Shown here piece by piece: positions 29,431-38,262 of a DNA stretch of 57,335 nt (positions are counted from its first letter, which is position 1; each line of letters opens with the position of its first letter). This DNA comes from an uncultured Prevotellaceae bacterium (lineage in GTDB: Bacteria; Bacteroidota; Bacteroidia; Bacteroidales; Bacteroidaceae), in the NCBI GenBank assembly GCA_902799905.1, contig CADCCB010000030.1:1-57335 (forward strand). Reading direction: 5' to 3'. A model generated the notes under the pieces. The model saw nothing but the letters and a program-made list of their open reading frames with translations. It did not search any database and was not told the origin of the DNA. Position numbers and translations under genes: made by a program.

Positions 29431-29536
29431 AGTGCAAATTTACAAAATTCATAGATAAAAACACGCAAATCGAAGATAAAAATGCAAAAATCAAACATTT
29501 ATTAGGAAAAACGTGCATGATTTACGGAATTTTGTG

Positions 29537-29544
29537 TAACTTTG
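29537..29544 (+). promoter_or_regulatory. -7 element of the serine palmitoyltransferase gene
   Basis: TAACTTTG followed by GCAG, 38 nt before the ATG. No clear -33 TTTG at the usual spacing. Confidence 0.6.
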
Positions 29545-29581
29545 CAGCCTGTAAGAAAAAGAAACACCTATAAAACAAGTT

Positions 29582-30769
29582 ATGGGACAATTAGAAGAAA
29601 GATACAAGTCGTATCGTGTTCCCCAGAATTTCATGTCCAAGGGGATATATCCTTATTTCCGTGAAATCACAGGTAAACAGGGCACGGAAGTGGAAATGGG
29701 GGGTCATAAGGTGCTGATGTTTGGTTCGAATGCCTATACAGGCCTGACGGGCGATCAGCGTATTATTGACAAGGCAAAGGCTGCACTTGACAAATATGGT
29801 TCAGGTTGTGCCGGAAGCCGCTTCCTGAACGGTACACTTGACCTGCATGTGCAGTTGGAAAAGGAAATAGCCGAGTTCATTGGCAAAGAGGATTGTCTTT
29901 GCTTTTCGACGGGCTTCAGCGTGAACCAGGGTGTGCTGGCTATGGTCGTAGGCAAAGATGACTACATCATCTGTGACGACCGTGATCACGCATCTATCGT
30001 TGACGGACGCCGTCTGTCGTTTGCCAAGCAGTTGCACTATAAGCACAACGACATGGAGGATCTGGAGCGCGTGCTGAAGAATCTTCCCTACGAGGCTGTC
30101 AAGTTGATCGTGGTCGATGGCGTCTTCTCTATGGAGGGTGACCTGGCCAAACTGCCTGAGATTGTTGAACTGAAGCATAAGTACAACTGTTCGATTATGG
30201 TCGACGAGGCTCACGGCGTGGGTGTCTTCGGACGCCAGGGTCGTGGTGTATGCGATCATTTCGGCCTGACTGACGAGGTAGACCTGATCATGGGTACCTT
30301 CTCGAAGTCGCTTGCCAGCATCGGTGGCTTCATTGCTTCTGACAAGGAGACCATCAACTTCCTGCGTCACACCTGTCGCACCTACATCTTCTCAGCATCC
30401 AACACGCCAGCCGCTACGGCTGCTGCTATGGAGGCCCTTCACATCATTCAGGAGGAGCCCGAGCGTATCGAGAAGTTGTGGAGCGTCACCAACTATGCCC
30501 TGAAGCGTTTCCGTGAGGAGGGCTTTGAGATTGGCGAGACGGAGAGCCCCATCATCCCGCTCTATGTGCGTGACCCTGACAAGACCTTCCTCGTGACGGC
30601 TCTTGCCTTCAATGCAGGTGTGTTCATCAATCCTGTCATTCCTCCTGCCTGTGCCCCTCAGGACACACTGGTGCGCTATGCCCTCATGGCCACTCACACA
30701 GAAGAGCAGGTGGAGCGTTCGGTGGTTATCCTGAAGAAGATCTTCATCGAGCAGGGAATCATTAAGTGA
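29582..30769 (+). CDS. spt: serine palmitoyltransferase (sphingolipid synthesis)
   Basis: A 395-aa PLP enzyme of the alpha-oxoamine synthase family. The N-terminus has FGSNAYTGLTGDQRI and GSGCAGSRFLNGTLDLHVQL. DHASIVDGRRLS carries the His that stacks on PLP, VDEAHGVGVFG the cofactor Asp, and MGTFSKSLASIGGFI the Schiff-base Lys. It condenses serine with an acyl-CoA or acyl-ACP to make 3-ketosphinganine in the cytoplasm. Close relatives (KBL, BioF, HemA) share these motifs; the start MGQLEERYKSYRVPQNFMSKGIYPYFREI is what I recall for Bacteroidetes Spt, so I favour that. It is monocistronic, followed by repeat element D. Confidence 0.9.
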   Translation: MGQLEERYKSYRVPQNFMSKGIYPYFREITGKQGTEVEMGGHKVLMFGSNAYTGLTGDQRIIDKAKAALDKYGSGCAGSRFLNGTLDLHVQLEKEIAEFIGKEDCLCFSTGFSVNQGVLAMVVGKDDYIICDDRDHASIVDGRRLSFAKQLHYKHNDMEDLERVLKNLPYEAVKLIVVDGVFSMEGDLAKLPEIVELKHKYNCSIMVDEAHGVGVFGRQGRGVCDHFGLTDEVDLIMGTFSKSLASIGGFIASDKETINFLRHTCRTYIFSASNTPAATAAAMEALHIIQEEPERIEKLWSVTNYALKRFREEGFEIGETESPIIPLYVRDPDKTFLVTALAFNAGVFINPVIPPACAPQDTLVRYALMATHTEEQVERSVVILKKIFIEQGIIK

Positions 30770-30925
30770 TTTTGAGGTTTAAGATTTGAGATTTAAGATT
30801 TGAGGTTTGAGATTTGAGGTTTGAGATTTGTTTCTCACTTGGTGAAAGCGAGAGGAACTCGAGCGGAGAATTAAAAAAACTTAATGTACGAGAAAATCTC
30901 AATCCTCAAACCTCAAATCTCAAAA
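30770..30925. repeat. element D: palindrome with 'gatttgaggttt' tandem arms
   Basis: 30774-30830 is a run of alternating 'gaggttt' and 'gattt' words. 30892-30925 carries the complementary words (aatctcaatcctcaaacctc). The ~60-nt loop contains cttggtgaaagcgagagg and a short gagcggag segment. It lies between spt and the tRNA-Pro promoter and may end the spt transcript. Same architecture as elements A and B, different word. Confidence 0.65.
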
Positions 30926-30933
30926 TAAATTAG

Positions 30934-30941
30934 TACCTTTG
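30934..30941 (+). promoter_or_regulatory. -7 element of tRNA-Pro
   Basis: TACCTTTG lies 12 nt before the mature tRNA. No clear -33; the right arm of element D occupies that position. Confidence 0.6.
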
Positions 30942-30953
30942 CACCCGCAAAAT

Positions 30954-31026
30954 CGAGGTGTAGCGCAGTTGGTAGCGTTCCTGGTTTGGGACCAGGCTGT
31001 CGCAGGTTCGAGTCCTGTCACCTCGA
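30954..31026 (+). tRNA. tRNA-Pro (anticodon TGG)
   Basis: Acceptor stem CGAGGTG/CACCTCG, anticodon arm CCTGGTTTGGGACCAGG with TGG, T-arm CAGGTTCGAGTCCTG, discriminator A. CCA is not encoded. Confidence 0.95.
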
Positions 31027-31038
31027 CACCTTATATCT

Positions 31039-31074
31039 AGAGAACTCTCAGAGATGGGAGTTCTCTATTTTTTT
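31039..31074 (+). terminator. terminator after tRNA-Pro
   Basis: Perfect 9-bp stem AGAGAACTC (31039-31047) and GAGTTCTCT (31058-31066), then a run of seven T. Confidence 0.8.
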
Positions 31075-31083
31075 ACCAAAAAA

Positions 31084-31115
31084 TTTGCAAGCAACATTTT
31101 TTTTCTATACCTTTG
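31084..31115 (+). promoter_or_regulatory. promoter of the propeller-AraC regulator
   Basis: TTTG (31084-31087), 20 nt, TACCTTTG (31108-31115). The start codon is 22 nt further on. Confidence 0.75.
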
Positions 31116-31137
31116 CAGACGCTAACCTGACCATTAT

Positions 31138-33597
31138 ATGAAACAAGCGATAAGATTTCTACTCTTAGTGCTTCTGTGCTTGCCTGCAGCATGGGCTAAT
31201 GCTGTAGAACAAGACCGTACGTTCCGCATCATCAATGCTTCAGACGGATTGTCCAACAATAGCGTCCATGTCGTGGTTTGCACCAAGACGGGAAGAATGA
31301 TCATATCGACCATCGGCAACCTGAACTTCTATGATGGCAACGGGTTCTCTCATATCGACACACAACTGGACTACCAATATCCGTTGGAAGAATACGGTGG
31401 CAACTATCACCTCTACTTCGACCATAGCCACCACATCTGGCTGAAGAGCAAGCACATGGTGACTTGTGTGGATCTGATCACAGAGCAGTTCATCCCCAAT
31501 GTGGACAGCGTGTTCCAGGCTATGGGGTGTAAGGATATCGTGCGCGATCTCTTTACCGACAGTATCGGTACGTTGTGGTACCTGACTGATAACGGACTGG
31601 TGAATGCGGAGAACGACAAGACCTTCCCTGTGCTGGAGGGGCACAACCTGCAAGATATGGATGTGACAGAGGGCCGTCTCTTTTTCTTCTATGAAAACGG
31701 TAAGGAAGTGGCGTTCGACCTTGAGTCCGGACGGATGCTCCACGAGACCTTTGCCTATGCTGAAGACAAGCAGCAGGAGTACGAGCGCTCGTCGGTATTG
31801 CGCCGCTATGGTGACGGCTTCTTCCAGTTGCGCAATGGTGAGCGACATTCCATACTGATGTTCTTCAACATCCATACCCTTGAGTGGAAGACCGTTCTCG
31901 AACTGCCATACCACATGAACAACTTGGCCATGCAGCGCGACCTGCTCTATATAGCCACGGAGTATGGCTATTGGGTCTATAATCCTGTAGACGGCCATGC
32001 TGAGCATATTGAAGAACTGACCCTGGTGGACGGCTCCAAACTGGGCACCGATTGCAACACGCTGACCTTTGACCGCCAGGGAGGCATGTGGATTGGCACG
32101 GAACGTCGCGGCATGTTTTATGCCCGTCCTTATCCGTCGCCATTCAAGGTCTATCCCTGGTCTGATCCGATGGCTGGGAAGTATGCCATGCTGACAGAAG
32201 GTTTGGAGCAGAACATCCGTGAGTTCCAGGGTCGGCGTGCCAACTGCAAGTATGTGGACAGTCGTGGATGGACGTGGATAGGTACCAACTCAGGCCTTTT
32301 CCTGTACAAGACGGAAAATTCTGATGCCATTATCTTCTCCAGGAAAAACGGATTCTACAACGATGTGGTGCATTCCGTCGTCGAAGGCAAACGCCACAAC
32401 ATCTGGGTGGCTACCTCGTCAGGCATTTCATGTATCGAGATAGAAAACGACCAGCCTGTCTTCGTCAATAGTTTCGGCGAAGAAGACAATGTGCCCAGCG
32501 AGGCATTCATCAACTGCAAGGCAGCCTGTACTGACGACAGCCTCATCGTGATGCAGGGACTGGACCACATGGTGGTGTTCCGTCCGAAAGACCTTGACAG
32601 CCTCAACGTCTGCCGACCCTACAAACTGAATCCCAAACTGATACGCCTGCTTGTCAATGGTACGGTTGTTGAGCCCAATATGGAACTCGAGGGTACCGTT
32701 GTCATCAGCAAGGCCGTGACTCGAACGAAGCATATCTATCTGAACAGCAGTCACAAGAGTGTGACGTTCATTTTCTCAGGACTCAACTACTACCGTCCCC
32801 GTCAGACGTTCTATCGTGTTCATCTGAAAGGCAACGGGCGTGACGAGTGGGCTGACTATTCCAATTATGACTCGCATGCCCGTGTCGATAACAATGGCAT
32901 GCTGCGCTATTCCCTGGTAGGCATTGAGGCTGGCGAATATGAAATCACCGTACAGGCATCGATGTTCCCCAACCAGTGGGACGACGATGAGAAATACCAG
33001 TGGATCATTCATGTCAGCAAGCCCTGGTGGCGTACCACGGGACTCTATCTGCTGATGGGCCTGTTCATCCTCGTGCTCGTCATCTACAACCTTGTCTATT
33101 ACGCGCGTAATACAAGGATGAAACTCTATCGCGACCGTGAGGAGGGGGATGTGCTAAGCAAGATACGAGCCTTTGTCGATCGCAACGATGCTCTCAAGTC
33201 CCAGTTGCTGATGCCCACACCAGAAGAGCATTTTGGCAGTCAGTCGTCAGCCAATATGCAACTGCCAGATGACTTCATCGACGTGATGCAGAAGATCATG
33301 CCCTATATCCGTGAGCACAGGGACATGAAATACTCGATGCACGACCTGAGTGATGTTGCACAGGTCAACCTGGCAAAACTCTTTGCCATCGTGTCTCCTC
33401 ATATCCATAAGAGTCCGCGTGAGATGGTGCGCAGGGAGCGTCTGAACAAGGCTGCCGTCATGCTTCGTACGACAGACAAGTCGATAGAGACCATTGCCGA
33501 GGAGTGTGGATTCTATTCACCCAACTATCTGATTGGCAACTTCTTCCGTCGGTATAAGATGACTCCGGGAGAATACAGGAAGTCGCCTGTCACTTAA
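31138..33597 (+). CDS. one-component propeller sensor with cytoplasmic AraC-type DNA-binding domain
   Basis: An 819-aa protein. A signal peptide (1-21, ending AAWANA) precedes a periplasmic Reg_prop-type beta-propeller (about 25-480; blades such as HHIWLKSKHMVTCVD, GGMWIGTERRGMFYA, GWTWIGTNSGLFLYK) and a Y_Y_Y-like domain (about 530-640). One membrane helix follows (about 646-668, GLYLLMGLFILVLVIYNL). The C-terminal AraC helix-turn-helix pair is about 720-815 (KYSMHDLSDVAQVNLAKLFA, ERLNKAAVMLRTTDKSIETI). Hybrid two-component regulators of this build normally have kinase and receiver domains between helix and HTH; here they are missing, so signalling must be direct. The ligand is unknown; relatives often respond to oligosaccharides. 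The gene stands alone, its end overlapping the convergent gene by 8 nt. Confidence 0.88.
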   Translation: MKQAIRFLLLVLLCLPAAWANAVEQDRTFRIINASDGLSNNSVHVVVCTKTGRMIISTIGNLNFYDGNGFSHIDTQLDYQYPLEEYGGNYHLYFDHSHHIWLKSKHMVTCVDLITEQFIPNVDSVFQAMGCKDIVRDLFTDSIGTLWYLTDNGLVNAENDKTFPVLEGHNLQDMDVTEGRLFFFYENGKEVAFDLESGRMLHETFAYAEDKQQEYERSSVLRRYGDGFFQLRNGERHSILMFFNIHTLEWKTVLELPYHMNNLAMQRDLLYIATEYGYWVYNPVDGHAEHIEELTLVDGSKLGTDCNTLTFDRQGGMWIGTERRGMFYARPYPSPFKVYPWSDPMAGKYAMLTEGLEQNIREFQGRRANCKYVDSRGWTWIGTNSGLFLYKTENSDAIIFSRKNGFYNDVVHSVVEGKRHNIWVATSSGISCIEIENDQPVFVNSFGEEDNVPSEAFINCKAACTDDSLIVMQGLDHMVVFRPKDLDSLNVCRPYKLNPKLIRLLVNGTVVEPNMELEGTVVISKAVTRTKHIYLNSSHKSVTFIFSGLNYYRPRQTFYRVHLKGNGRDEWADYSNYDSHARVDNNGMLRYSLVGIEAGEYEITVQASMFPNQWDDDEKYQWIIHVSKPWWRTTGLYLLMGLFILVLVIYNLVYYARNTRMKLYRDREEGDVLSKIRAFVDRNDALKSQLLMPTPEEHFGSQSSANMQLPDDFIDVMQKIMPYIREHRDMKYSMHDLSDVAQVNLAKLFAIVSPHIHKSPREMVRRERLNKAAVMLRTTDKSIETIAEECGFYSPNYLIGNFFRRYKMTPGEYRKSPVT

Positions 33598-34825
33598 GCC
33601 TGATCGACTGATAGCCCACCAACCGCCAGCAGCGTTCGCCAGTACCTTTATAATAGACGAGGGCCTGATAGGTGTTCTCCGTCTCGAAGAACGAGCCCTC
33701 CTCGGGTAGCGGATGCGTCGTTCCATCCATATCCACCAACAATAACTGGTAGTTATAGTAGCCCAGTTTCTGCATGATGGTGGCATTGTATGACTGGCTG
33801 GCTTCGTCGTATTCCATCACATAGTTCTCAGGAGCCTCAGTCGCCCATCGGCCACTCACCACCACCTGGGCATTGTCGTAGTATCTTGCTGGTTGCAGGC
33901 GATAATGCACATAGACATATTCCGACGTACGGTTGATCTCATAGTTGTCGCTATTTCGCTGTATGAAGGCACCGTTGGCATCCACGTCGTAGAGGTAGTT
34001 GCGCCTGGGCTCGCACGGCACGGGTATGGCATGCCACGTGCGTGTGTCATCATCCCATCGCATGGAGGCCAGACCCATCGTGGGGTGGGTGGGGTCCAGC
34101 ACCTCAAACTTGTGGTACTCGTTGCCGGCATCGAAGATCAGTTCGCGGTTATACTCCCATTTCAGGCTCTGAGGCGTCACGCTGTTCGGCTTGACGTTCA
34201 CCTTCATGTTGTCCTCGCGACCGTTCTGCATCACGATGGTCTGTATCTGCTCTGCCGGTTGTGTCACCCTCAGATTGTCGTAGTTCACCGTCATCGCCAC
34301 CTGTTGGTATTGCGTGTTCAGTCCCAGGTCCGTATTCGTCGTTGCGCTCAGGCCTACTTTCATCAGCGGCTCCACGATGCGGAATTCCACCGTCAGCGCT
34401 TCCTCATCGTCCTCGTCGAGGATGTGGAGACGGTAGTTGCCACTCATCTTCGGACGGCATTCGCGGTTGGGGAATGTCAACTCATAGTGCGTGTAGAGCG
34501 TCGTCGTGTTCAGCGAGTTCTCATAGTCCTCGATAGGCAGGTTGTTGAATCCCACCAACCAGTCGCTCTCAAACAGCCCCTCGGTTGGCGTCCAGTCGGG
34601 GTTGCAGGGCTCCAGTTGGTAGGTGAACCGGTGGTACTCGTGCGACAGTTCGTCGAAGCCTATAGTCATCCTTTCGCCACTACCCAGCGTCAGGATAGGC
34701 AGGGCCTCGAAGTCATCGCCTGTGATCACCTGCAGTCCTTTGATGTTGGGTGCCGTCACGTAGTGCCAGGCCGAGCCCGTCAGCGTCATGCCAAACAATA
34801 GCAGTATAAGTAGAACTTTTCTCAT
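33590..34825 (-). CDS. exported DUF5103-type protein
   Basis: A 411-aa protein starting MRKVLLILLLFGMTLTGSAW, a signal peptide. The mature part is beta-rich, with the segment RFTYQLEPCNPDWTPTEGLF and later NDLRVTQP-like strands, matching what I recall of the Bacteroidetes family DUF5103 (two Ig-like domains then a C-terminal domain). The role is unknown; it is exported to the periplasm or outer membrane. An in-frame ATG at 34930 is upstream of the -7 element (34845-34852), so I use 34825. It is divergent from the Smr gene, with separate promoters about 40 nt apart. Confidence 0.8.
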   Translation of the reverse strand: MRKVLLILLLFGMTLTGSAWHYVTAPNIKGLQVITGDDFEALPILTLGSGERMTIGFDELSHEYHRFTYQLEPCNPDWTPTEGLFESDWLVGFNNLPIEDYENSLNTTTLYTHYELTFPNRECRPKMSGNYRLHILDEDDEEALTVEFRIVEPLMKVGLSATTNTDLGLNTQYQQVAMTVNYDNLRVTQPAEQIQTIVMQNGREDNMKVNVKPNSVTPQSLKWEYNRELIFDAGNEYHKFEVLDPTHPTMGLASMRWDDDTRTWHAIPVPCEPRRNYLYDVDANGAFIQRNSDNYEINRTSEYVYVHYRLQPARYYDNAQVVVSGRWATEAPENYVMEYDEASQSYNATIMQKLGYYNYQLLLVDMDGTTHPLPEEGSFFETENTYQALVYYKGTGERCWRLVGYQSIRLK

Positions 34826-34844
34826 TATCTTCCCAATTTGGCGA

Positions 34845-34875
34845 CAAAGATACGAATAAGTGAGCGAAATACAAA
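34845..34875 (-). promoter_or_regulatory. promoter of the DUF5103 gene
   Basis: Minus strand: TTTG (34872-34875), 19 nt, TATCTTTG (34845-34852). It decides the start codon of the gene below it. Confidence 0.75.
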
Positions 34876-34891
34876 AAAAAGATTGATTTCT

Positions 34892-34923
34892 TTTGTTTTG
34901 CTCTTGACTTATTCGTATCTTTG
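34892..34923 (+). promoter_or_regulatory. promoter of the Smr-nadE operon
   Basis: TTTG (34892-34895), 20 nt, TATCTTTG (34916-34923), 24 nt above the ATG at 34948. Divergent from the DUF5103 promoter. Confidence 0.75.
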
Positions 34924-34947
34924 CAAACAAATAACATATAACAGACG

Positions 34948-36012
34948 ATGAAAATAGGAGATAAAGTAAGATTTCTGAGCGAGATTGGAGGCGGTCGCGT
35001 GGCCGGTTTCCAAGGAAAGAATGTAGTGCTCGTCGAGGATGAGGATGGATTCGAGGTGCCTATGGCTATCAACGAAGTGGTGGTCATTGGCGAGGAGAAC
35101 TATGACACCAGTCATGTGGTGGAGATGAAGAGCAAGAGCCAGCAGCCTGCCGCTCAGCCCAAGGAGGTGGAGCCTGCCGACCTGCCCGTCGCTTTCAGGG
35201 CGAAGCCTGAAGAGCGCAAGGGTGGGGAAGAACTGTCGGCCTACCTGGCCTTCGTGCCGATGGATGTCAAGGAACTCACCCAAACGCGCTTCGAGACCTA
35301 TCTGGTCAACGACTGCAACTACTATCTTCACTTCACCTACCTGACGGCCGAGGGCAATGGCTGGACGCTGAGGGCAACGGCCGAGGTGGAACCCAACACC
35401 AAACTGTTCATCGAGGAGTTCGGACGTGAAGATCTGAACGGCATGGAGCGGGTGGCCGTCCAACTGCTGGCCTACAAGCGCGACAAGAACTTCCTCCTGC
35501 GCCCTGCCGTCGATGTGCAGTTGCGCGTTGATCCTGTGAAGTTCTACAAACTGCACACCTTCCAGCAGAACGACTTCTTCGAACAGCCGGCACTCGTCTA
35601 TACCATCATCGAGAATGGTAAGGCTGCCCGTCCCTTGGTCATCGATACCAAGCAACTGAAGGAGGAGATGTATGCTTCCAAGGACTCTTCGCAGCCCGAA
35701 CGGCGTCAGAGCCTGGCGGTAGAGAAAGACGGCGTCATCGTGGTGGACCTCCACGCCGATGCCTTGCTCGACACCACCGACGGCCTGTCGGCCACCGACA
35801 TCCTGAACTACCAACTCGATGCCTTCCGCAAGGTGATGAAGGAATACGAGAAGAAGAAGGGCACGAAAATCGTCTTCATCCACGGCAAGGGCGAAGGCGT
35901 ACTGCGCAAGGCCCTGATCAACGAACTGCAATACAGATACAAACATTTTACTTACCAAGACGCCTCGTTCCAGGAGTATAGTTACGGGGCAACACAAGTT
36001 ACCATCAGATGA
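34948..36012 (+). CDS. DUF2027 protein with C-terminal Smr domain
   Basis: A 354-aa protein. The N-terminal MKIGDKVRFLSEIGGGRVAG is an SH3-like strand set. A linker rich in Pro, Gln and Glu (about 65-95) leads to the DUF2027 beta domain (about 95-250). The C-terminal Smr domain (about 268-354) has VVDLHADAL and FIHGKGEGVLRKAL, the paired DLH and HGKG motifs of MutS2-type Smr endonucleases. Smr domains cut or bind branched nucleic acids or stalled mRNA; the role of the DUF2027 fusion is unknown. The stop overlaps nadE by 4 nt. Confidence 0.88.
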   Translation: MKIGDKVRFLSEIGGGRVAGFQGKNVVLVEDEDGFEVPMAINEVVVIGEENYDTSHVVEMKSKSQQPAAQPKEVEPADLPVAFRAKPEERKGGEELSAYLAFVPMDVKELTQTRFETYLVNDCNYYLHFTYLTAEGNGWTLRATAEVEPNTKLFIEEFGREDLNGMERVAVQLLAYKRDKNFLLRPAVDVQLRVDPVKFYKLHTFQQNDFFEQPALVYTIIENGKAARPLVIDTKQLKEEMYASKDSSQPERRQSLAVEKDGVIVVDLHADALLDTTDGLSATDILNYQLDAFRKVMKEYEKKKGTKIVFIHGKGEGVLRKALINELQYRYKHFTYQDASFQEYSYGATQVTIR

Positions 36013-37931
36013 AATACGGACTGATAAAGGTGGCTGCAGCGATACCAGGTATCCGTGTGGCCGACGTGGAGTACAACGTCAAACAGATAGAGAACCTCAT
36101 CATCCAGGCCGAAGGCAAGGGCGTGGAGATCATCGTCTTCCCAGAACTCTGCATCACGGGCTATTCATGCCAGGACTTGTTCCGTCAGCAACTGTTGCTC
36201 GAGAAGGCCGAGGAGGCTGTGCTCATGCTGCTCGACTTCACTCGCAAACTCGACATCATCTCCATCGTGGGCCTGCCCGTGCGCATCGGCTCGCTGCTCT
36301 ACAACTGTGCCGCTGTCATCCAGGGCGGTTCGCTGCTCGGCGTGGTGCCTAAGACCTATCTGCCCAACTACAGCGAGTTCTACGAGAAGCGGTGGTTCGC
36401 CTCTTCTACAGACCTGATTGCGCAGGAGATCTACCTGGCTGGCAGTCCCGTCCGCGTGTCAAACGAACCCATCGTGTTCCGTACCTGCGACGGAGCCTGC
36501 TTCGGCATCGAGATCTGCGAGGACGTGTGGGCACCCCTGCCTCCAAGCAACAATCTGGCATTGGCAGGTGCCGACATCATACTGAACCTCTCGGCCACCG
36601 ACGAACTTATCGGCAAGCACCAGTATCTGGTGTCGCTCCTGGCCCAGCAGAGTGCCCGAATGATGTGCGGCTACGTCTATAGCAGTTGCGGCTTCGGCGA
36701 GTCAACACAGGATGTGGTCTATGGCGGCAATGCCATGATCTTCGAGAACGGACGCATGCTCTGCGAGGCCGACCGCTTCAGCCTGGAGCCTCAACTGCGC
36801 ATCCAGCAGGTCGATGTGGAGCGCCTGCGTGCCGAGCGTCAGAACAACACCACGTTCCGCACGGCTCAGGACGGTGCCTTCGCACGCTATATCGACACCA
36901 AGCCCACCACGCCCCGTGAGTTCGAACTCATTCGCACCATCAATCCCCATCCCTTCATCCCCTCCGATGCGATGATGGCTCCCACATGCGAAGAAATCCT
37001 CAACATACAGACCATGGGACTCTGCAAGCGCCTCGAGCACACCCGTTGCACCAAGGCTGTCATTGGTATCAGCGGTGGACTGGACTCTACGCTCGCCTTG
37101 CTCGTCGTGGTGCGGGCCTTTGACAAACTGGGCCTCTCGCGCAAGGGCATCATCGGCATCACCATGCCAGGCTTCGGCACCTCCGACCGCACGCACGACA
37201 ATGCCGTACAACTGATGGAGTCGCTCCGTATCACCCAGCGCGAGATCAGCATCGCCAAGTCGGTCAGACAGCACTTTGCCGACATTGGCCACGACATCAG
37301 CAACCACGACGTGACCTATGAGAACTCGCAGGCCCGCGAGCGCACCCAGATCCTCATGGACGTCGCCAATCAGGAGGGAGGCATGGTCATCGGTACTGGC
37401 GACCTCTCGGAACTGGCCCTCGGATGGTGCACCTATAATGGCGACCACATGTCGATGTATGGCCTCAATGCAGGCGTGCCCAAGACCCTCGTGCAGTATC
37501 TGATTCGCTACATCGCCATGATTCCTGCCTTCAGCGAGCAGCGTGACACCCTCATCGATGTGGTGGAGACGCCCATCTCGCCCGAACTGACGCCAGCCGA
37601 TGCCCAGGGCAACATCGCACAGAAGACGGAAGACCTCGTCGGCCCCTACGAGTTGCACGATTTCTTCATCTACTACCTCCTGCGTCTGGGCTTCCGTCCT
37701 GCCAAGATCTTCATGCTGGCACAGCATGCCTTCGCCGGCAAGTATGACGACGACACCATCAAGAAGTGGCTTCAGACCTTCTGCCGTCGTTTCTTCAACC
37801 AGCAGTTCAAGCGCTCCTGTCTGCCCGACGGTCCCAAGGTCGGTAGTGTCAGCCTCTCGCCTCGCGGTGACTGGCGTATGCCGAGCGATGCCGCCAGCAG
37901 CCTGTGGCTGAAAGAGTGTGAAGGACTTTGA
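36009..37931 (+). CDS. nadE: glutamine-dependent NAD+ synthetase
   Basis: A 640-aa two-domain enzyme. The N-terminal nitrilase-type glutaminase has its Glu in FPELCITGY, Lys in VPKTYLPNYSEFYEKRWF and Cys in GIEICEDVWAPLPP. The C-terminal synthetase has the P-loop GISGGLDSTLALL and GTGDLSELALGWCTYNGDHM. It amidates nicotinic acid adenine dinucleotide to NAD+ using glutamine ammonia and ATP. Length and motif order are normal. It is the second gene of an operon with the Smr protein and ends shortly before a strong terminator. Confidence 0.96.
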   Translation: MKYGLIKVAAAIPGIRVADVEYNVKQIENLIIQAEGKGVEIIVFPELCITGYSCQDLFRQQLLLEKAEEAVLMLLDFTRKLDIISIVGLPVRIGSLLYNCAAVIQGGSLLGVVPKTYLPNYSEFYEKRWFASSTDLIAQEIYLAGSPVRVSNEPIVFRTCDGACFGIEICEDVWAPLPPSNNLALAGADIILNLSATDELIGKHQYLVSLLAQQSARMMCGYVYSSCGFGESTQDVVYGGNAMIFENGRMLCEADRFSLEPQLRIQQVDVERLRAERQNNTTFRTAQDGAFARYIDTKPTTPREFELIRTINPHPFIPSDAMMAPTCEEILNIQTMGLCKRLEHTRCTKAVIGISGGLDSTLALLVVVRAFDKLGLSRKGIIGITMPGFGTSDRTHDNAVQLMESLRITQREISIAKSVRQHFADIGHDISNHDVTYENSQARERTQILMDVANQEGGMVIGTGDLSELALGWCTYNGDHMSMYGLNAGVPKTLVQYLIRYIAMIPAFSEQRDTLIDVVETPISPELTPADAQGNIAQKTEDLVGPYELHDFFIYYLLRLGFRPAKIFMLAQHAFAGKYDDDTIKKWLQTFCRRFFNQQFKRSCLPDGPKVGSVSLSPRGDWRMPSDAASSLWLKECEGL

Positions 37932-38031
37932 CTGGTGAATGGTTGGACACTATCTCCGATGAGTTTGGCACTATTGAGGTCATGCCACTTTGGAAGTGGA
38001 TACTATGCGTATAGTGTGCTGCTGCACAACA

Positions 38032-38066
38032 AATAGAGGGCGCTGCAGTCGCCCTCTATTCTTTTT
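38032..38066 (+). terminator. Rho-independent terminator of nadE
   Basis: Perfect 11-bp stem AATAGAGGGCG (38032-38042) and CGCCCTCTATT (38050-38060), 7-nt loop, then CTTTTT. The rest of 37932-38180 shows no gene. Confidence 0.85.
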
Positions 38067-38180
38067 GAGTACCACTTAGATTATCCGTTCAATCCGTAAA
38101 ATCTGTGGTCGTTAAATAAATTCGTTAAATTCTTTTAGTCGCTACGCTTTGTAAAAGCGCTGAAGCGATTACGTGGTTGT

Positions 38181-38262
38181 TTAAATAACTCCCATGCAAC
38201 TGGTGGTGCCCAGTGCCGTTCCTGCAGCGGTGATGATGGCTGCCAGTACTACATCATTATAG
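38181..38262 (-). pseudogene. remnant resembling the C-terminus of a 'smalltalk' peptide
   Basis: In one minus-strand frame the codons read VVLAAIITAAGTALGTTSCM and end GVI-stop at 38181. This resembles the C-terminal half of the ~30-aa 'smalltalk' proteins of Prevotella and Bacteroides (an AIITAxGTxxGxxSCM pattern, from memory). There is no start codon: a stop lies just upstream in frame, overlapping the end of the XRE gene. I read it as a truncated relic. Confidence 0.4.

Noticed and set aside
34826-34930. Longer N-terminus of the DUF5103 protein from 34930
   Set aside because: The promoter -7 element is at 34845-34852, below that ATG, and the signal peptide starts at 34825.
34909-35997. 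Minus-strand ORF (362 codons) opposite the Smr gene
   Set aside because: Antisense shadow; the plus strand carries intact Smr motifs and a promoter.
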